The notes under the pieces are model-generated. The model had not been told where the DNA came from. It saw nothing but the letters and a program-made list of their open reading frames with translations, and ran no database searches. Both the position numbers and the translations under genes were made by a program. A stretch of 63,115 nucleotides of DNA from Acidisoma sp. L85 (GTDB lineage Bacteria > Pseudomonadota > Alphaproteobacteria > Acetobacterales > Acetobacteraceae): the NCBI RefSeq assembly GCF_009765865.1, contig NZ_LMUQ01000021.1, forward strand, positions 1 through 63,115. The letters run 5' to 3'. Shown here one piece after another: positions 19,601 to 28,889 of this stretch. Positions within the stretch are counted from its first letter, which is position 1; each line of letters starts with the position of its first letter.

Positions 19601-21079
19601 TCAGGAGAGGGGATTGATTGCGCCGGTGTACATGAGCCAGGCCGCGGCTACGCCCGCAACAATCAGTAGCGCCGCGATTACTGCCTCAGCGGGATGAAAT
19701 AGCCGGAGCTTCAATTGCCTTCGGGCGACCCAGTAAATAAGAATGCCGGGCGCATAGAGGATAGCACACATGAATAAGTATGACGTTCCTGCCGCATATA
19801 CGAGCCATATGCCATAGACAGTAGCGACGAGCCCAATGACCAGATCGCGGATCTTGGCCTCTGCTTCGCCACGGATAGCGAGGAGAGCGGCATAAGCGCC
19901 AGAGAAAATATACGGGACGAGGATCGCGACTGAGGCAATAGAGAACAATGCTTGATAAGTGCTGTTCGCGAAGAGTGTTATGAGGAGGAAAAGTTGGACG
20001 AGACCATTGGTAACCCAGAGCGAAGTCGTTGGCGAGCCATTTGCATTGGCCCGCCCGAAGAAGCGGGGCATCGTGCCATCGCGCGAAGCGACAAAGGGTA
20101 TCTCCGCTGCAAGCAAGGTCCAACTCAGGAAAGCTCCAAAGACCGACACCACAAGGGCAATGTTAATCAGTCCTGCACCCCATGGGCCGACCACATGCTC
20201 CAAAACGCCGGCCATCGACGGATTTTTTAGCCCAGCAAGCTCGGGCTGGCTCATGATCCCGAGTGCCAGCAGAGACACCAAGGCGTATAGCAACAGGCAG
20301 ATCACGAAACCGCCGATCGTCGCCGCCCCGACATCGCGGCGCCGCTCGGCACGTGCTGACACCACGCTCGCGCCTTCAATTCCGATAAAGACCCAAAGGG
20401 TGACGAGCATCGTGCTCTTCACCTGCGTAAGAACCGAACCTAATCCTTTCGTGGCGGCGCCACTGAAGTCGAGCGCGAAGATGTTCGTATGGAAGGCTGC
20501 GATGGCAAGCACGATAAAGAGCACGATGGGCGCGATTTTGGCTATGGTCGTCACGAGATTGACGAGTGCTGCCTGACGCACACCCGACAAAATGAGCGCG
20601 TGGATGACCCAAAGCGCGACGGAAGCGCCCAGGACGGCCTGCCATGTATTTCCATTGCCGAAGGCAGGATAGAAGAACGACAGGGCGCTAAAGACTATAA
20701 CAGCATATGAGACGTTCCCAACCCAAGCGCTGATCCAGTAGCCCCAAGCGCTGTTGAAGCCGACGAACGGACCGAAACCGGCTTTGGCATAGGCGTATGG
20801 GCCGGCATCGAGCTCCGGCTTGCTCCTTGAGAGCCGCTGATACACCTGTGCGAGGGCGAGCATTCCCACACCAGTGATTACCCAACCGATTAAGATGGCC
20901 AGAGGTGCTGCGGCTGCCGCCATATTCTGCGGAAGGCTGAAGACGCCGGATCCGACCATCGAGCCGACGACAATCGCCGTCAGCGCTCCCAACCGGAGCT
21001 TACCCGAATGCTTCGCGACGACGCCCGCCTGTGAGACGAGATTTGGAGGGGCGAGTGGTGCTACTGGGCTAATACTCAT
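19601..21079 (-). CDS. arcD: Arginine/ornithine antiporter
   Basis: A 492-residue APC-superfamily transporter with about 12 hydrophobic segments. It starts with [24 protein letters not shown], the first-helix motif of basic amino-acid antiporters, and has [19 protein letters not shown]. It exchanges external arginine for ornithine and so feeds the deiminase pathway without energy cost. GGAGGT lies 8 nt before ATG 21079. First gene of the arc operon. Confidence 0.93.
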   Translation of the reverse strand: MSISPVAPLAPPNLVSQAGVVAKHSGKLRLGALTAIVVGSMVGSGVFSLPQNMAAAAAPLAILIGWVITGVGMLALAQVYQRLSRSKPELDAGPYAYAKAGFGPFVGFNSAWGYWISAWVGNVSYAVIVFSALSFFYPAFGNGNTWQAVLGASVALWVIHALILSGVRQAALVNLVTTIAKIAPIVLFIVLAIAAFHTNIFALDFSGAATKGLGSVLTQVKSTMLVTLWVFIGIEGASVVSARAERRRDVGAATIGGFVICLLLYALVSLLALGIMSQPELAGLKNPSMAGVLEHVVGPWGAGLINIALVVSVFGAFLSWTLLAAEIPFVASRDGTMPRFFGRANANGSPTTSLWVTNGLVQLFLLITLFANSTYQALFSIASVAILVPYIFSGAYAALLAIRGEAEAKIRDLVIGLVATVYGIWLVYAAGTSYLFMCAILYAPGILIYWVARRQLKLRLFHPAEAVIAALLIVAGVAAAWLMYTGAINPLS

Positions 21080-21254
21080 GACATGTTACCTCCGAACCTT
21101 TGGCAGCTCTCTCGCGTGATGATGGGGTCATGGCACCCCTCCCGTTTGATGACTGGCGATCGCGGTATCGAACTGTTTCACACCATTTGATCCGCCGATG
21201 ATCACGCCTTAACACCCGTCCTCGCAAGAATGGTCGGCAAAGGGGGACCGCGCA

Positions 21255-21268
21255 TTGACTCACATCAA
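21255..21268 (-). promoter_or_regulatory. FixK/FNR box TTGATGTGAGTCAA
   Basis: Read on the minus strand, one mismatch from consensus. It lies about 180 bp before the arcD start, leaving a long leader. Confidence 0.65.
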
Positions 21269-21738
21269 GGTCAAGTGAGTCAGGTGCGGGGGTTGTTGTA
21301 AACGTCGATATGTAAGCTAGCGCGACAGGCGCTATAACGATCAACGCTTGCGATGGAGGCGATGCTATCCGAACACTTAGCAGTAAAGCCGTCCTTCCAT
21401 GGGAGCAGGGGAATCTGAACGCGCCGGATAAGGAGAGGATACTGGGCGATCGACGCAACTCTCCTAGAAGGTTCGATAGAAACGACTTGATCGGCCGAGG
21501 CGACGCTGACCGTGTATCTACGTCCCGTCTCGACCGAACGACGTAGACCCTTTCCCTCAACCCCGATCTTGCGGTGGTCATGCGCAGCCAAGCGACTGGG
21601 GTTAGATGGCAACCGCTGCAGACGGACGCCTAAACCCAGGTATCAGCGGCGGGGCGCTCGGCCGAGAAGCCTCTGGCGGGTATGTTGGCGTGCGCGAGGA
21701 TTGCCACAGGACATAAAACTTGGTCTGGCGGAGGGCGC
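21269..21738. other. Intergenic stretch, nothing recognised
   Basis: Open frames on both strands here are long only because of base composition and lack family features. No hairpin with a T tract was found by eye. Confidence 0.3.
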
Positions 21739-22569
21739 CTAGTGGGAGACGAATGCGCATCGCTCGGCACGTAGGAGAAGATCTCGTGTCACACCTCCAA
21801 GCACCACCTCCCGAAGTTGACTGTGCCCGTAAGCGCCCCCGACGACCACGTCTGCTCGGTATTCATCGACAAATGCCTCGAGTTGTGCAGCATCGTCGCC
21901 ATTGGCCGCGGCTGCGACAGCCTCCGCTATGATACCGTGGCGCCCGAGCCATGCAGCAACATCGTTCACACGTCTGGTCGCCGCGGCAAGATCGGCTTTG
22001 CCGGCGATCTCGATAACCGTCACTTCTTCTGCTAGTTTCAACAGAGGGAGCGCATCTGAGCTGGCGCGACGCGTTTCTCGCTTATCTTTCCAGAAAACCA
22101 ATACCCGCCGGAATTTGAGTCGATCCATATTTTTAGGCACGATGAGCAACGGCCGCCCAATTTGCATCAGCAGATTGCCAAGATTAACGTGACGGGCGCG
22201 GCAGAGTGGTTGGTTGGCCGAGCTTGGTCCAGTGATGACGAGGTCGGCTACCCGTGCCTCATGCGCAAGATACTCGGAGAGGGGCGCGATTGTCACTGAT
22301 GAGCGCCATTCCAGCTTGCTTGCGCGACCGAGAAGCGCCGACCGAAACTCAGTCTCTGCGGCTTCGAGTTCTCTCTCGATCTCGCGAAAATCACGTTCGA
22401 TAGCGTCGTCGAAATCGAGCGCATCATTGTAGAGGAGCTGAAGTGGTTGGCGAGCAGCGATGCCAACCACTTCAGCGTGACACCTCTCAGCAAGCTCTCC
22501 GGTAACCCTCAGAAGGCCTGCATTGTCCTCTCCCGGCGCCAAGTTTACCATTATCGTGGTGTATGTCAC
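21739..22569 (-). CDS. Universal stress protein, tandem USP domains
   Basis: A 276-residue third paralogue of the stress proteins at 7826 and 11692. Domain one ends IGRPLLIVPKN; domain two contains RVLVFWKDKRETRRASSDALPLL and ends DVVVGGAYGHSQLREVVLGGVTRDLLL. GTG 22569 is selected because GGGAGA lies 7 nt upstream; a TTG at 22587 is in frame without a site. Unlike the 7826 copy, no good FixK/FNR box was seen in the 400 bp upstream. Confidence 0.9.
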   Translation of the reverse strand: MTYTTIMVNLAPGEDNAGLLRVTGELAERCHAEVVGIAARQPLQLLYNDALDFDDAIERDFREIERELEAAETEFRSALLGRASKLEWRSSVTIAPLSEYLAHEARVADLVITGPSSANQPLCRARHVNLGNLLMQIGRPLLIVPKNMDRLKFRRVLVFWKDKRETRRASSDALPLLKLAEEVTVIEIAGKADLAAATRRVNDVAAWLGRHGIIAEAVAAAANGDDAAQLEAFVDEYRADVVVGGAYGHSQLREVVLGGVTRDLLLRAERCAFVSH

Positions 22570-22970
22570 GAAATACTCTCCCTTCAAGGATCATAAGATT
22601 GCTGACTGGATCATCTAGGGGTTCTTGACTTGGCCGGCGGTGATCGTCGCATCCGGGTCTATACGACGCAGCGACGCATCGTCGCGGTCAAGGAACAGCC
22701 TTTGGAGGTTAGATGTCCGTCATAGTTCATGCCGAACAGAAGTCATGAGCGAGGGTTTTCGCAGAAGGCTGGACTTCTGCGTATCGAGATAAGAGACTAC
22801 TCCGAGTGGCGATCCGAAAGTCTTATGAACGAGTGAGGCGGCCGCCATCATCACGAGAACCACATCGTCGTAGCGTGGCTTAAGATAAGGGCATACCGGA
22901 GGCCACGAGTTGACGAAGATCAAGACGAGGCAGATCTCGAGCCCCAGCAATGACCCTCGTTCGCGGGTTA
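22570..22970. other. Intergenic stretch, nothing recognised
   Basis: The stretch upstream of the stress protein and downstream of the ABC-2 operon. A partial TTGACTTGG half-site at about 22624 lacks the second arm. Confidence 0.3.
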
Positions 22971-24071
22971 TCAGGTTACCGCTCGCCGGACAGCAACCCA
23001 GGCTGCGGCGAACGACGCCAGCCCGATCAGTGCAATTGGCCAGGCGTATTGGAGCACCAGGCAGGCGGGCAAGTCTTGTAGGAACAATCCACGCGCGATG
23101 ATGAGCATCCAACGTATCGGATCAGCACGCGAGACAAGTTCCGCCAGCGCAGGCATATTTTCGATCGGGGCGGCGTAGCCGGACAGCACCACCATAGGTG
23201 ATGCGATCACGAAGACGCTGAGCATTGCCTGCTGCTGAGTGCGCGCTATTGAGGATATTACCAGCCCAATAGCCACGCCGGCTAACAAGTAAAGCACCAA
23301 CGTCGCCTGCAGCATGGCCATGCTACCTAGAAATGGCAATTTGAACCACAACAGCCCTGCGAGGATGACGATGTTTGCATCGATCCATCCGACTATGAGG
23401 CCTGGTAGAGCCTTGCCGATCAGGATCTCTGCGGGGCGAAGCGGCGTTACGAGCAGCTGTTCAAACGTGCCCAGCTCGCGTTCGCGGGCGAGCGACAGTG
23501 CGCTTACAAGCATCGCGATCATGAGCGAAAGCACTGCCACGAGACCGGGAAGTATGAACCATTGGCTCTCAAGAGTTGGGTTAAACCAGTCGCGGGTGAC
23601 CAACGTTAGCGGAACTTTGCCTTCGCCGGGTTGGATCGCCGATAGCTCTGCGACAATCTGCGTAGCATAGCTTTCCACGAGCAAGGCCGTGTTCGAACGA
23701 CGCCCATCGATCAGCAGCTGTACCTCTGCGTCGCGGCCGGCGAGGACGTCAGCCGAATAGGTCTGCGGGACGTGCAGCACGGCCGCCACCTGCCTAGCAT
23801 CGATTGCCGCGGCGGCTCCCGCCGGACTTTGTAGGCTCGCCACCGCGTGGAAGGCTGGGGATGCGGCAAAGCGCCTTACCAGTTCGGCGCTTTGCACCCC
23901 GGCATCGTCGTTCCAGATCCCTAGAGCAACATCACGCACGTCGTAGGTTGCAGCATAGGCGAAAACGAAGACTTGGAGAAGCGGCGGAACTAAGATGACG
24001 AAGCGGGTGTGCCGGTCCTTCCACAGGCCGGTGAGCTCCTTGGTCAAAAGCGCCATTACACGCTGGAACAT
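22971..24071 (-). CDS. ABC-2 type permease (YhhJ/YbhR-like)
   Basis: A 366-residue inner-membrane protein with one N-terminal helix (RFVILVPPLLQVFVFAYA), a large periplasmic region, and five or six C-terminal helices including the ABC-2 signature region ERELGTFEQLLVTPLRPAEILIGK. ATG 24071 overlaps the TGA of the upstream permease (ATGA). With its partner it should form the channel of an HlyD-coupled exporter. Substrate unknown; the type usually exports drugs or other hydrophobic compounds. Confidence 0.9.
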   Translation of the reverse strand: MFQRVMALLTKELTGLWKDRHTRFVILVPPLLQVFVFAYAATYDVRDVALGIWNDDAGVQSAELVRRFAASPAFHAVASLQSPAGAAAAIDARQVAAVLHVPQTYSADVLAGRDAEVQLLIDGRRSNTALLVESYATQIVAELSAIQPGEGKVPLTLVTRDWFNPTLESQWFILPGLVAVLSLMIAMLVSALSLARERELGTFEQLLVTPLRPAEILIGKALPGLIVGWIDANIVILAGLLWFKLPFLGSMAMLQATLVLYLLAGVAIGLVISSIARTQQQAMLSVFVIASPMVVLSGYAAPIENMPALAELVSRADPIRWMLIIARGLFLQDLPACLVLQYAWPIALIGLASFAAAWVAVRRAVT

Positions 24072-25192
24072 CAGTCGAGACGCCGCCGAGTGACGAGGAG
24101 CGTGGCGCCGACGGCCAGGATGGCGGCCGCCGCCAAGCCACACAGATTGGGCAAAATGACGGCCCATATGTCGCCAGCCAAAAAAACGGTCTGAAGTATC
24201 GAAACGAGATAGCGAGCTGGCACACCGTAGGTGATGATCTGCAGCCAGCGCGGCATGGAGGCGATATCGAATAACATGCCTGACAGCATCATTGCCGGAA
24301 GCATGGTGGTCAGGAAGGCCACTTGGGCTGCAACGAATTGATTGCGGGCCAGTGTTGAGATGAATAGGCCCAGGCCCAGGGCGAAGACCAGGAACAGTGC
24401 CGACGCCGCTCCCATGGCGCCGAAGCTGCCGCGGAAGGGCAGATCGAATAATCCGACGGCTAAGAGCACCGAAAGTAGCATGCTGCCCATACCGAGGACA
24501 AAGTAGCAGCCAAGTTTCGCTAAGATCAGCTCAGCCATGGCCGCGGGCGATGCCAGCATGCTTTCCATCGTTCCGCGCTCCCATTCACGCGCGACGATCA
24601 GCGCAGTCAAGAGGGTGCCCGTCATGCTCATCACCATCACGATGATTCCTGGTACGATCGCGTCCGCCGACCGTAGTTCAGGATTGAACCAGTAGCGCGA
24701 TGCCAGATCGATCGTGGGTCCACTAAGGCGTCGTTCACTCGCCTGACCGACAAGCCAGGTGGTAAGCGCACCGGATACGTAGCCCTCGAGAATGCGGGCA
24801 GTGTTAGGATCCGTCGCATTCACCGCGAGCTGGGCGGTTGCGGGCCAGCGGATGGGATTAGCCAGTCGCTCGCTGAAATCGTCACGCACGACCAGCATGC
24901 CGCGCACATCGCCTCGTATCATCGCCGCTTCTGCGTCATGAGTGTTCGGCATGCGTTGCGGATCGATAAAAGGCGAGGCAGCTAGCGACTGCAGCATACC
25001 ACGGACCTCCTCTTCTGGAGCCGCGATAACGACCGCGATCCTCATGTGATTGGCGTCGAAGGAGATTCCATAGCCATTCACGATGAGCAGAACCAGCGGC
25101 AGAAGGAATGCGATGAGAATGGCGGAAGGGTCCCTGGAAATCTGTTTGATCTCTTTCCCCACTAGGCCGCGCATGCGAAGGGCGACGCTCAC
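24071..25192 (-). CDS. ABC-2 type permease (YbhS-like)
   Basis: A 373-residue permease with an N-terminal cytoplasmic KEIKQISRDPSAILIAFLLPLVLL helix start, a periplasmic domain, and the ABC-2 motif EWERGTMESMLASPAAMAELILAK. The GTG start overlaps the TGA of the ATPase gene (GTGA), and its own stop overlaps the next permease. Such overlaps indicate translational coupling in a four-gene exporter operon. Confidence 0.9.
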   Translation of the reverse strand: MSVALRMRGLVGKEIKQISRDPSAILIAFLLPLVLLIVNGYGISFDANHMRIAVVIAAPEEEVRGMLQSLAASPFIDPQRMPNTHDAEAAMIRGDVRGMLVVRDDFSERLANPIRWPATAQLAVNATDPNTARILEGYVSGALTTWLVGQASERRLSGPTIDLASRYWFNPELRSADAIVPGIIVMVMSMTGTLLTALIVAREWERGTMESMLASPAAMAELILAKLGCYFVLGMGSMLLSVLLAVGLFDLPFRGSFGAMGAASALFLVFALGLGLFISTLARNQFVAAQVAFLTTMLPAMMLSGMLFDIASMPRWLQIITYGVPARYLVSILQTVFLAGDIWAVILPNLCGLAAAAILAVGATLLVTRRRLD

Positions 25193-26928
25193 GTGGGATC
25201 GCTCGGCTGCTCGCCACGCTTTACCAGGGCGATGAACGCGTCTTCCAGGGACGGGTCGGGTAGTTCGGTTGTTCGGACTTGAGCGCGGAGGCTAGCGGGC
25301 GTCCCCGTGGCGATCATCCGACCATCACTGATGATGCCGAGACGATCGCAATTTTCGGCCTCATCCATAAAATGGCTGGTCACCAACACAGCGACACCTG
25401 AGGCTGAGAGATCCCCGATGCGCTGCCAAAACTCCCGCCGTGTAAGTGGATCCACGCCTGAGGTCGGCTCGTCCAGAAAGAGAATATCAGGGTCATGCAG
25501 CAAGGCCGTGGCTAAGGCCAGCCGCTGCTTAACGCCAAGGGGCAAAGAGCCTGAGGTAGAATTGGCTACCTCCGACAGTTCGAACCGTTTTAGAGCCAGG
25601 TCGATCGCAAGGGCGCGCTGAGCGCGCGGGAGCCCGTAGGTGCGCGCGAAAAAGCTAAGGTTTTCCAATACAGTAAGCTCGGCGTAAAGCGAGAAGCGCT
25701 GCGCCATATATCCGATGCGGCCCCGGGCGGCGGCGGCTGACCGCAGGAGGTTCTTGCCCGCGACCTGGGCGGTTCCTTCGCTGGGTCGGAGCAAGCCGCA
25801 GAGCATGCGAAAGATCGTGGATTTGCCGGCTCCGTTTGGACCAAGCAGTCCGAAGATCTCGCCTCTTGCGACCTGAAGAGTCACATGATCAACGGCTAAG
25901 AAGGTGCCGAATCGGCGCGAAAGGTCGTGCACTTCGATTGCCGCACGTGAGGCTGATGCAGAAACTGGCTGCGAAAAGGCCCGGATCATCTCATGGGACG
26001 ATTTCACCTTCCGCGCGGGCAGGCGGTCAATGAATCCATCCTCAAAACGGGGCGCGAGCGAGGTCAGCTCAATGCCACCGAGCGCCGCGGCCTTCGGAAC
26101 CGGCACACCTTTCCTTAACACGATCCGCACAGCGTCACCGTCCATCGTGGCGTCCAATACGCTAGGATCGTCACGCGCGCGTTCCGCGACTTTGCGGCGG
26201 GTTCCTGTAGCCGCGGTCAGGCGGAAGACGCGGCCCCACAGAGGCGCTGTAAATGCCTCGGGCTGTGTTGCCGCTAGTAGTTTGCCCTCATGGAGGAGCA
26301 AAACCTCACTGCACCGCGCGGCCTCGTCCAGATACGCTGTTGCCCAAATTACACCCATACCGTCCTTGCGACCTTCTTCAAGCATTGCTGAGACAATGGC
26401 CCAAAGTTCGCGCCGAGACGCAGGATCGACACCCACCGAAGGCTCGTCGAGCAGCAGGAGTCGCGGCTGACCCAACAACGCGCAGGCTAGTCCAAGCTTC
26501 TGCTTCATCCCACCCGACAATTGACCGGCGAGGCGGCGGTTAAACGGCGCGAGACCGGTAAAACGCAAGAGGTGCGCTGACCTCTCTGCGCGAACCGCCT
26601 GTGTGAGTCCATGGAGATCGGCGGAGAGTTGCAGATTTTCGGCGACGCTCAGATCTTCGTAGAGTCCGAAACGTTGCGGCATGTAACCGATCGCGCGATG
26701 GACGGAAGTAGCGTCGGTGACCATGTCATGGCCCAACACCGTGATCCGTCCTTGGCTCGGGCGCAACAGTCCGGCGAGCAGCCGGAGCAAGGTCGTTTTG
26801 CCAGCGCCGTCGGGCCCGATAAGGCCGGTGATTACACCGGCCATGACGTTCGCCGAAACTCCCGCGAGGGCGATCCTATCGCCGAAAGAATGATACAGAT
26901 CATCGATCCGCACGAGCGGGTCGGTCAT
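25189..26928 (-). CDS. ABC transporter ATPase with two fused nucleotide-binding domains (YbhF-like)
   Basis: A 579-residue protein with two ABC ATPase domains. NBD1 has Walker A GPDGAGKTT, signature LSGGMKQKLGLA and Walker B LLLLDEPSVGVDP. NBD2 has Walker A GPNGAGKST, the altered signature LPLGVKQRLALA typical of YbhF relatives, and LFLDEPTSGVDP. ATG 26928 overlaps the TGA of the HlyD gene (ATGA); the long upstream extension of the open frame lies inside that gene. Powers the two permeases that follow. Confidence 0.93.
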   Translation of the reverse strand: MTDPLVRIDDLYHSFGDRIALAGVSANVMAGVITGLIGPDGAGKTTLLRLLAGLLRPSQGRITVLGHDMVTDATSVHRAIGYMPQRFGLYEDLSVAENLQLSADLHGLTQAVRAERSAHLLRFTGLAPFNRRLAGQLSGGMKQKLGLACALLGQPRLLLLDEPSVGVDPASRRELWAIVSAMLEEGRKDGMGVIWATAYLDEAARCSEVLLLHEGKLLAATQPEAFTAPLWGRVFRLTAATGTRRKVAERARDDPSVLDATMDGDAVRIVLRKGVPVPKAAALGGIELTSLAPRFEDGFIDRLPARKVKSSHEMIRAFSQPVSASASRAAIEVHDLSRRFGTFLAVDHVTLQVARGEIFGLLGPNGAGKSTIFRMLCGLLRPSEGTAQVAGKNLLRSAAAARGRIGYMAQRFSLYAELTVLENLSFFARTYGLPRAQRALAIDLALKRFELSEVANSTSGSLPLGVKQRLALATALLHDPDILFLDEPTSGVDPLTRREFWQRIGDLSASGVAVLVTSHFMDEAENCDRLGIISDGRMIATGTPASLRAQVRTTELPDPSLEDAFIALVKRGEQPSDPT

Positions 26929-27962
26929 GACGTCAGTTGCTTGGGCAGATGAATTGTGACGGGCTGACCTTGCCGGATACCGGAATCCGGATCGGTCACA
27001 CGGATCCGAAGCCTGTAGACGAGCTGCGTCCGCAGCTCGGGGGTTTCTACGGTTTTGGGCGTGAATTCCGCCTCGGGCGAGACGTAGCCGATCTGGCCAG
27101 CATATGGGTGGCCAGATCGGCTGTCGGTGAAAATACTCACCGCGGCTCCGGGCGCGACGCGGCCGAGCATAGCTTCTGGCACGAAAGCTCTTATCCAGAC
27201 TTCTCCGGTTATGGCGATCGAATAGACCGGAGAATTTGGCAGCACAACTGTTCCTGGTTCGACCACCCGGGTCATCACGATGCCGTCGCAAGGTGCCTTA
27301 ATCAGCGTGCGAGACAACTCGGTACGCGCGAGCTCAAGCGAGGCTTCAGATTGGCGAAGCTGGGCGCGAGCAATGTCGATATCCTCGCTGCGCGGCCCGT
27401 TAATGGCTTCCGTCAGCGCAGCCTGTGTCTGCGCAACAAGTGCTCGAGCGGAGTCAAGAGCCCTCCGAGCGTCGTCGAGGGCCTGGCGAGGGGTCGCATT
27501 GGTCAAGACGAGTACCTGCTGCCTGTTGAACGTTGCCTGGGTATTGGCAAGCACTGCCTGAGCGCTGGCGAGATTGGCGCGGGCCTGGTCAACATCCTCC
27601 GGCCGCGTTCCATGTACTAGCTTCTCAACTTCCGCCTGTGCTGCATCGCGGCGCGCCATTGCGAGGGAGGTAGCATTTCGATAAGTTGCGCTATCGAGCG
27701 CCGCGAGGACCTCGCCGAGCTTAACGGGGTCGCCTTCGCGCTTCTGCATAGTGGTGATAGTGCCTTCGCTGTTGAAGGCGAGGTCGACTTGCCGGATTTC
27801 GACGTTGCCGTAGAGCGTGCTGGTTTGCGGTGCTGCGCCAAGCCGCTGAACTACTTCCCAGCCCATCCATCCCATGAGAGCCAGAACAACGACGGCTAAC
27901 CCGATCCGCTTCATGTCTAGGTGCCAGTCGTCATGATTGCGGTCGCCGTCATCGGTCATCAT
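26925..27962 (-). CDS. HlyD-family periplasmic adaptor (YbhG-like)
   Basis: A 345-residue membrane-fusion protein. One N-terminal helix (IGLAVVVLALMGWMGW) anchors it. A lipoyl/barrel part then surrounds a long Ala-rich coiled coil (about residues 90-200, many ARANLASAQAVLANTQ-like heptads), followed by LIKAPCDGIVMTRVVEPG. ATG 27962 or 27959 is preferred since GAGGG lies upstream; the frame extends to 28157 but would cross both boxes. First gene of the exporter operon. Confidence 0.9.
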   Translation of the reverse strand: MMTDDGDRNHDDWHLDMKRIGLAVVVLALMGWMGWEVVQRLGAAPQTSTLYGNVEIRQVDLAFNSEGTITTMQKREGDPVKLGEVLAALDSATYRNATSLAMARRDAAQAEVEKLVHGTRPEDVDQARANLASAQAVLANTQATFNRQQVLVLTNATPRQALDDARRALDSARALVAQTQAALTEAINGPRSEDIDIARAQLRQSEASLELARTELSRTLIKAPCDGIVMTRVVEPGTVVLPNSPVYSIAITGEVWIRAFVPEAMLGRVAPGAAVSIFTDSRSGHPYAGQIGYVSPEAEFTPKTVETPELRTQLVYRLRIRVTDPDSGIRQGQPVTIHLPKQLTS

Positions 27963-28004
27963 CCCTCTGTTACGGCGAGGGTAACGACACTGGTTCAAAG
28001 CGTT

Positions 28005-28018
28005 TTGATCCAGGTCAT
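28005..28018 (-). promoter_or_regulatory. FixK/FNR-like box, TTGATCCAGGTCAT on the plus strand
   Basis: Two mismatches from consensus. Its centre is about 50 bp from the HlyD start, fitting activation of the exporter operon. Confidence 0.5.
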
Positions 28019-28082
28019 TCTTTGGACTAATCTGCGCGTTATGCTTCGTTCGATCCGAAGGCTGAGGTAAGACGGACGCAAC

Positions 28083-28096
28083 TTGAGCGAGATCAA
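28083..28096 (+). promoter_or_regulatory. FixK/FNR box TTGAGCGAGATCAA
   Basis: One mismatch from consensus, centred 61 bp before the CBS gene at 28151, the same distance as for the CBS gene at 12863. Confidence 0.65.
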
Positions 28097-28150
28097 CTAG
28101 TCGGGGCGACGTTCTGCTATTTGGGGTGAGATCGGAAGAAGGGGCACGAC

Positions 28151-28630
28151 ATGGCAATCAAGGCCGCGGATATCATGACACGGAGCGTGGTCACTGCTAA
28201 ACCGGAGGACTCGGTCACTCAGATCGCACATCTCCTGTGCGATTTCGAGATAAGTGCCGTTCCAGTGTGTGACGATAAAGGCGGCATCCTCGGCATGATA
28301 AGCGAAGGCGATCTAATGCGTCCGTTCGGAAAAGCCAAGACGTTGAAGCGCGCTTGGTGGCTCGGCGTGCTCGCCGAAGGAACCGAGCTTGCACCATCTT
28401 TTTTGGAGTATATCCGTCAGGACAACCGACGCGCTCGCGATTTGATGACCAGTCCTGTCATCACAGCGACTGAGGAAACCGAAATTTCTGAGTTGGCCGA
28501 CCTCATGGGCCGACAACGGATCAAGCGCTTGCCAATCACCCGGGAGGGGAAACTCATTGGCATCGTCAGCCGGGCGGATATCGTGCATGCGCTCGCGTAT
28601 CGTCCTCAAGACATCGGCCAGGCGGCCTGA
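28151..28630 (+). CDS. CBS-pair protein
   Basis: A 159-residue stand-alone CBS pair: DIMTRSVVTAKPEDSVTQIAHLL and FEISAVPVCDDKGGILGMISEGDLMRPF in the first motif, DLMTSPVITATEETEISELADLM and QRIKRLPITREGKLIGIVSRADIVHAL in the second. Very similar in plan to the protein at 12863. AAGGGG precedes ATG 28151. It has its own FixK/FNR box and lies divergent from the exporter operon. Likely an adenine-nucleotide or redox-linked sensor; ligand unknown. Confidence 0.93.
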   Translation: MAIKAADIMTRSVVTAKPEDSVTQIAHLLCDFEISAVPVCDDKGGILGMISEGDLMRPFGKAKTLKRAWWLGVLAEGTELAPSFLEYIRQDNRRARDLMTSPVITATEETEISELADLMGRQRIKRLPITREGKLIGIVSRADIVHALAYRPQDIGQAA

Positions 28631-28889
28631 TATCGGGACCGCGGTGCTGCAGGATTGTTTACATCCAGCAGCGGCTTGGTTTCGCGGCATCACGACAGCG
28701 CTGCCGGACGGCATCGTCTCGATTCTGCGGATGACCAGTACTGCAGGCGGCTGAATACTTCGGAGGATTGGTGACCAGTCGACGCTTGAAGGGTTAGCCT
28801 CTGGCCCAAGTTATGCGTTGGCTTGGCCGCAGACGCCGCAAGTCTGATGAAGATACGCTCTGCTGCCGCGATGCCCATTGAGGTGTGTT

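Noticed and set aside
21069-21581. Minus-strand frame of 170 residues upstream of arcD
   Set aside because: It overlaps the arcD start and the box at 21255, and no domain is visible.
22624-22637. TTGACTTGG half-site upstream of the stress protein at 21739
   Set aside because: The second arm (GGCGG) has no match to ATCAA.
27963-28157. Upstream extension of the HlyD gene
   Set aside because: Would cross two regulatory boxes and the start of the divergent CBS gene; a better start with GAGGG exists at 27962.
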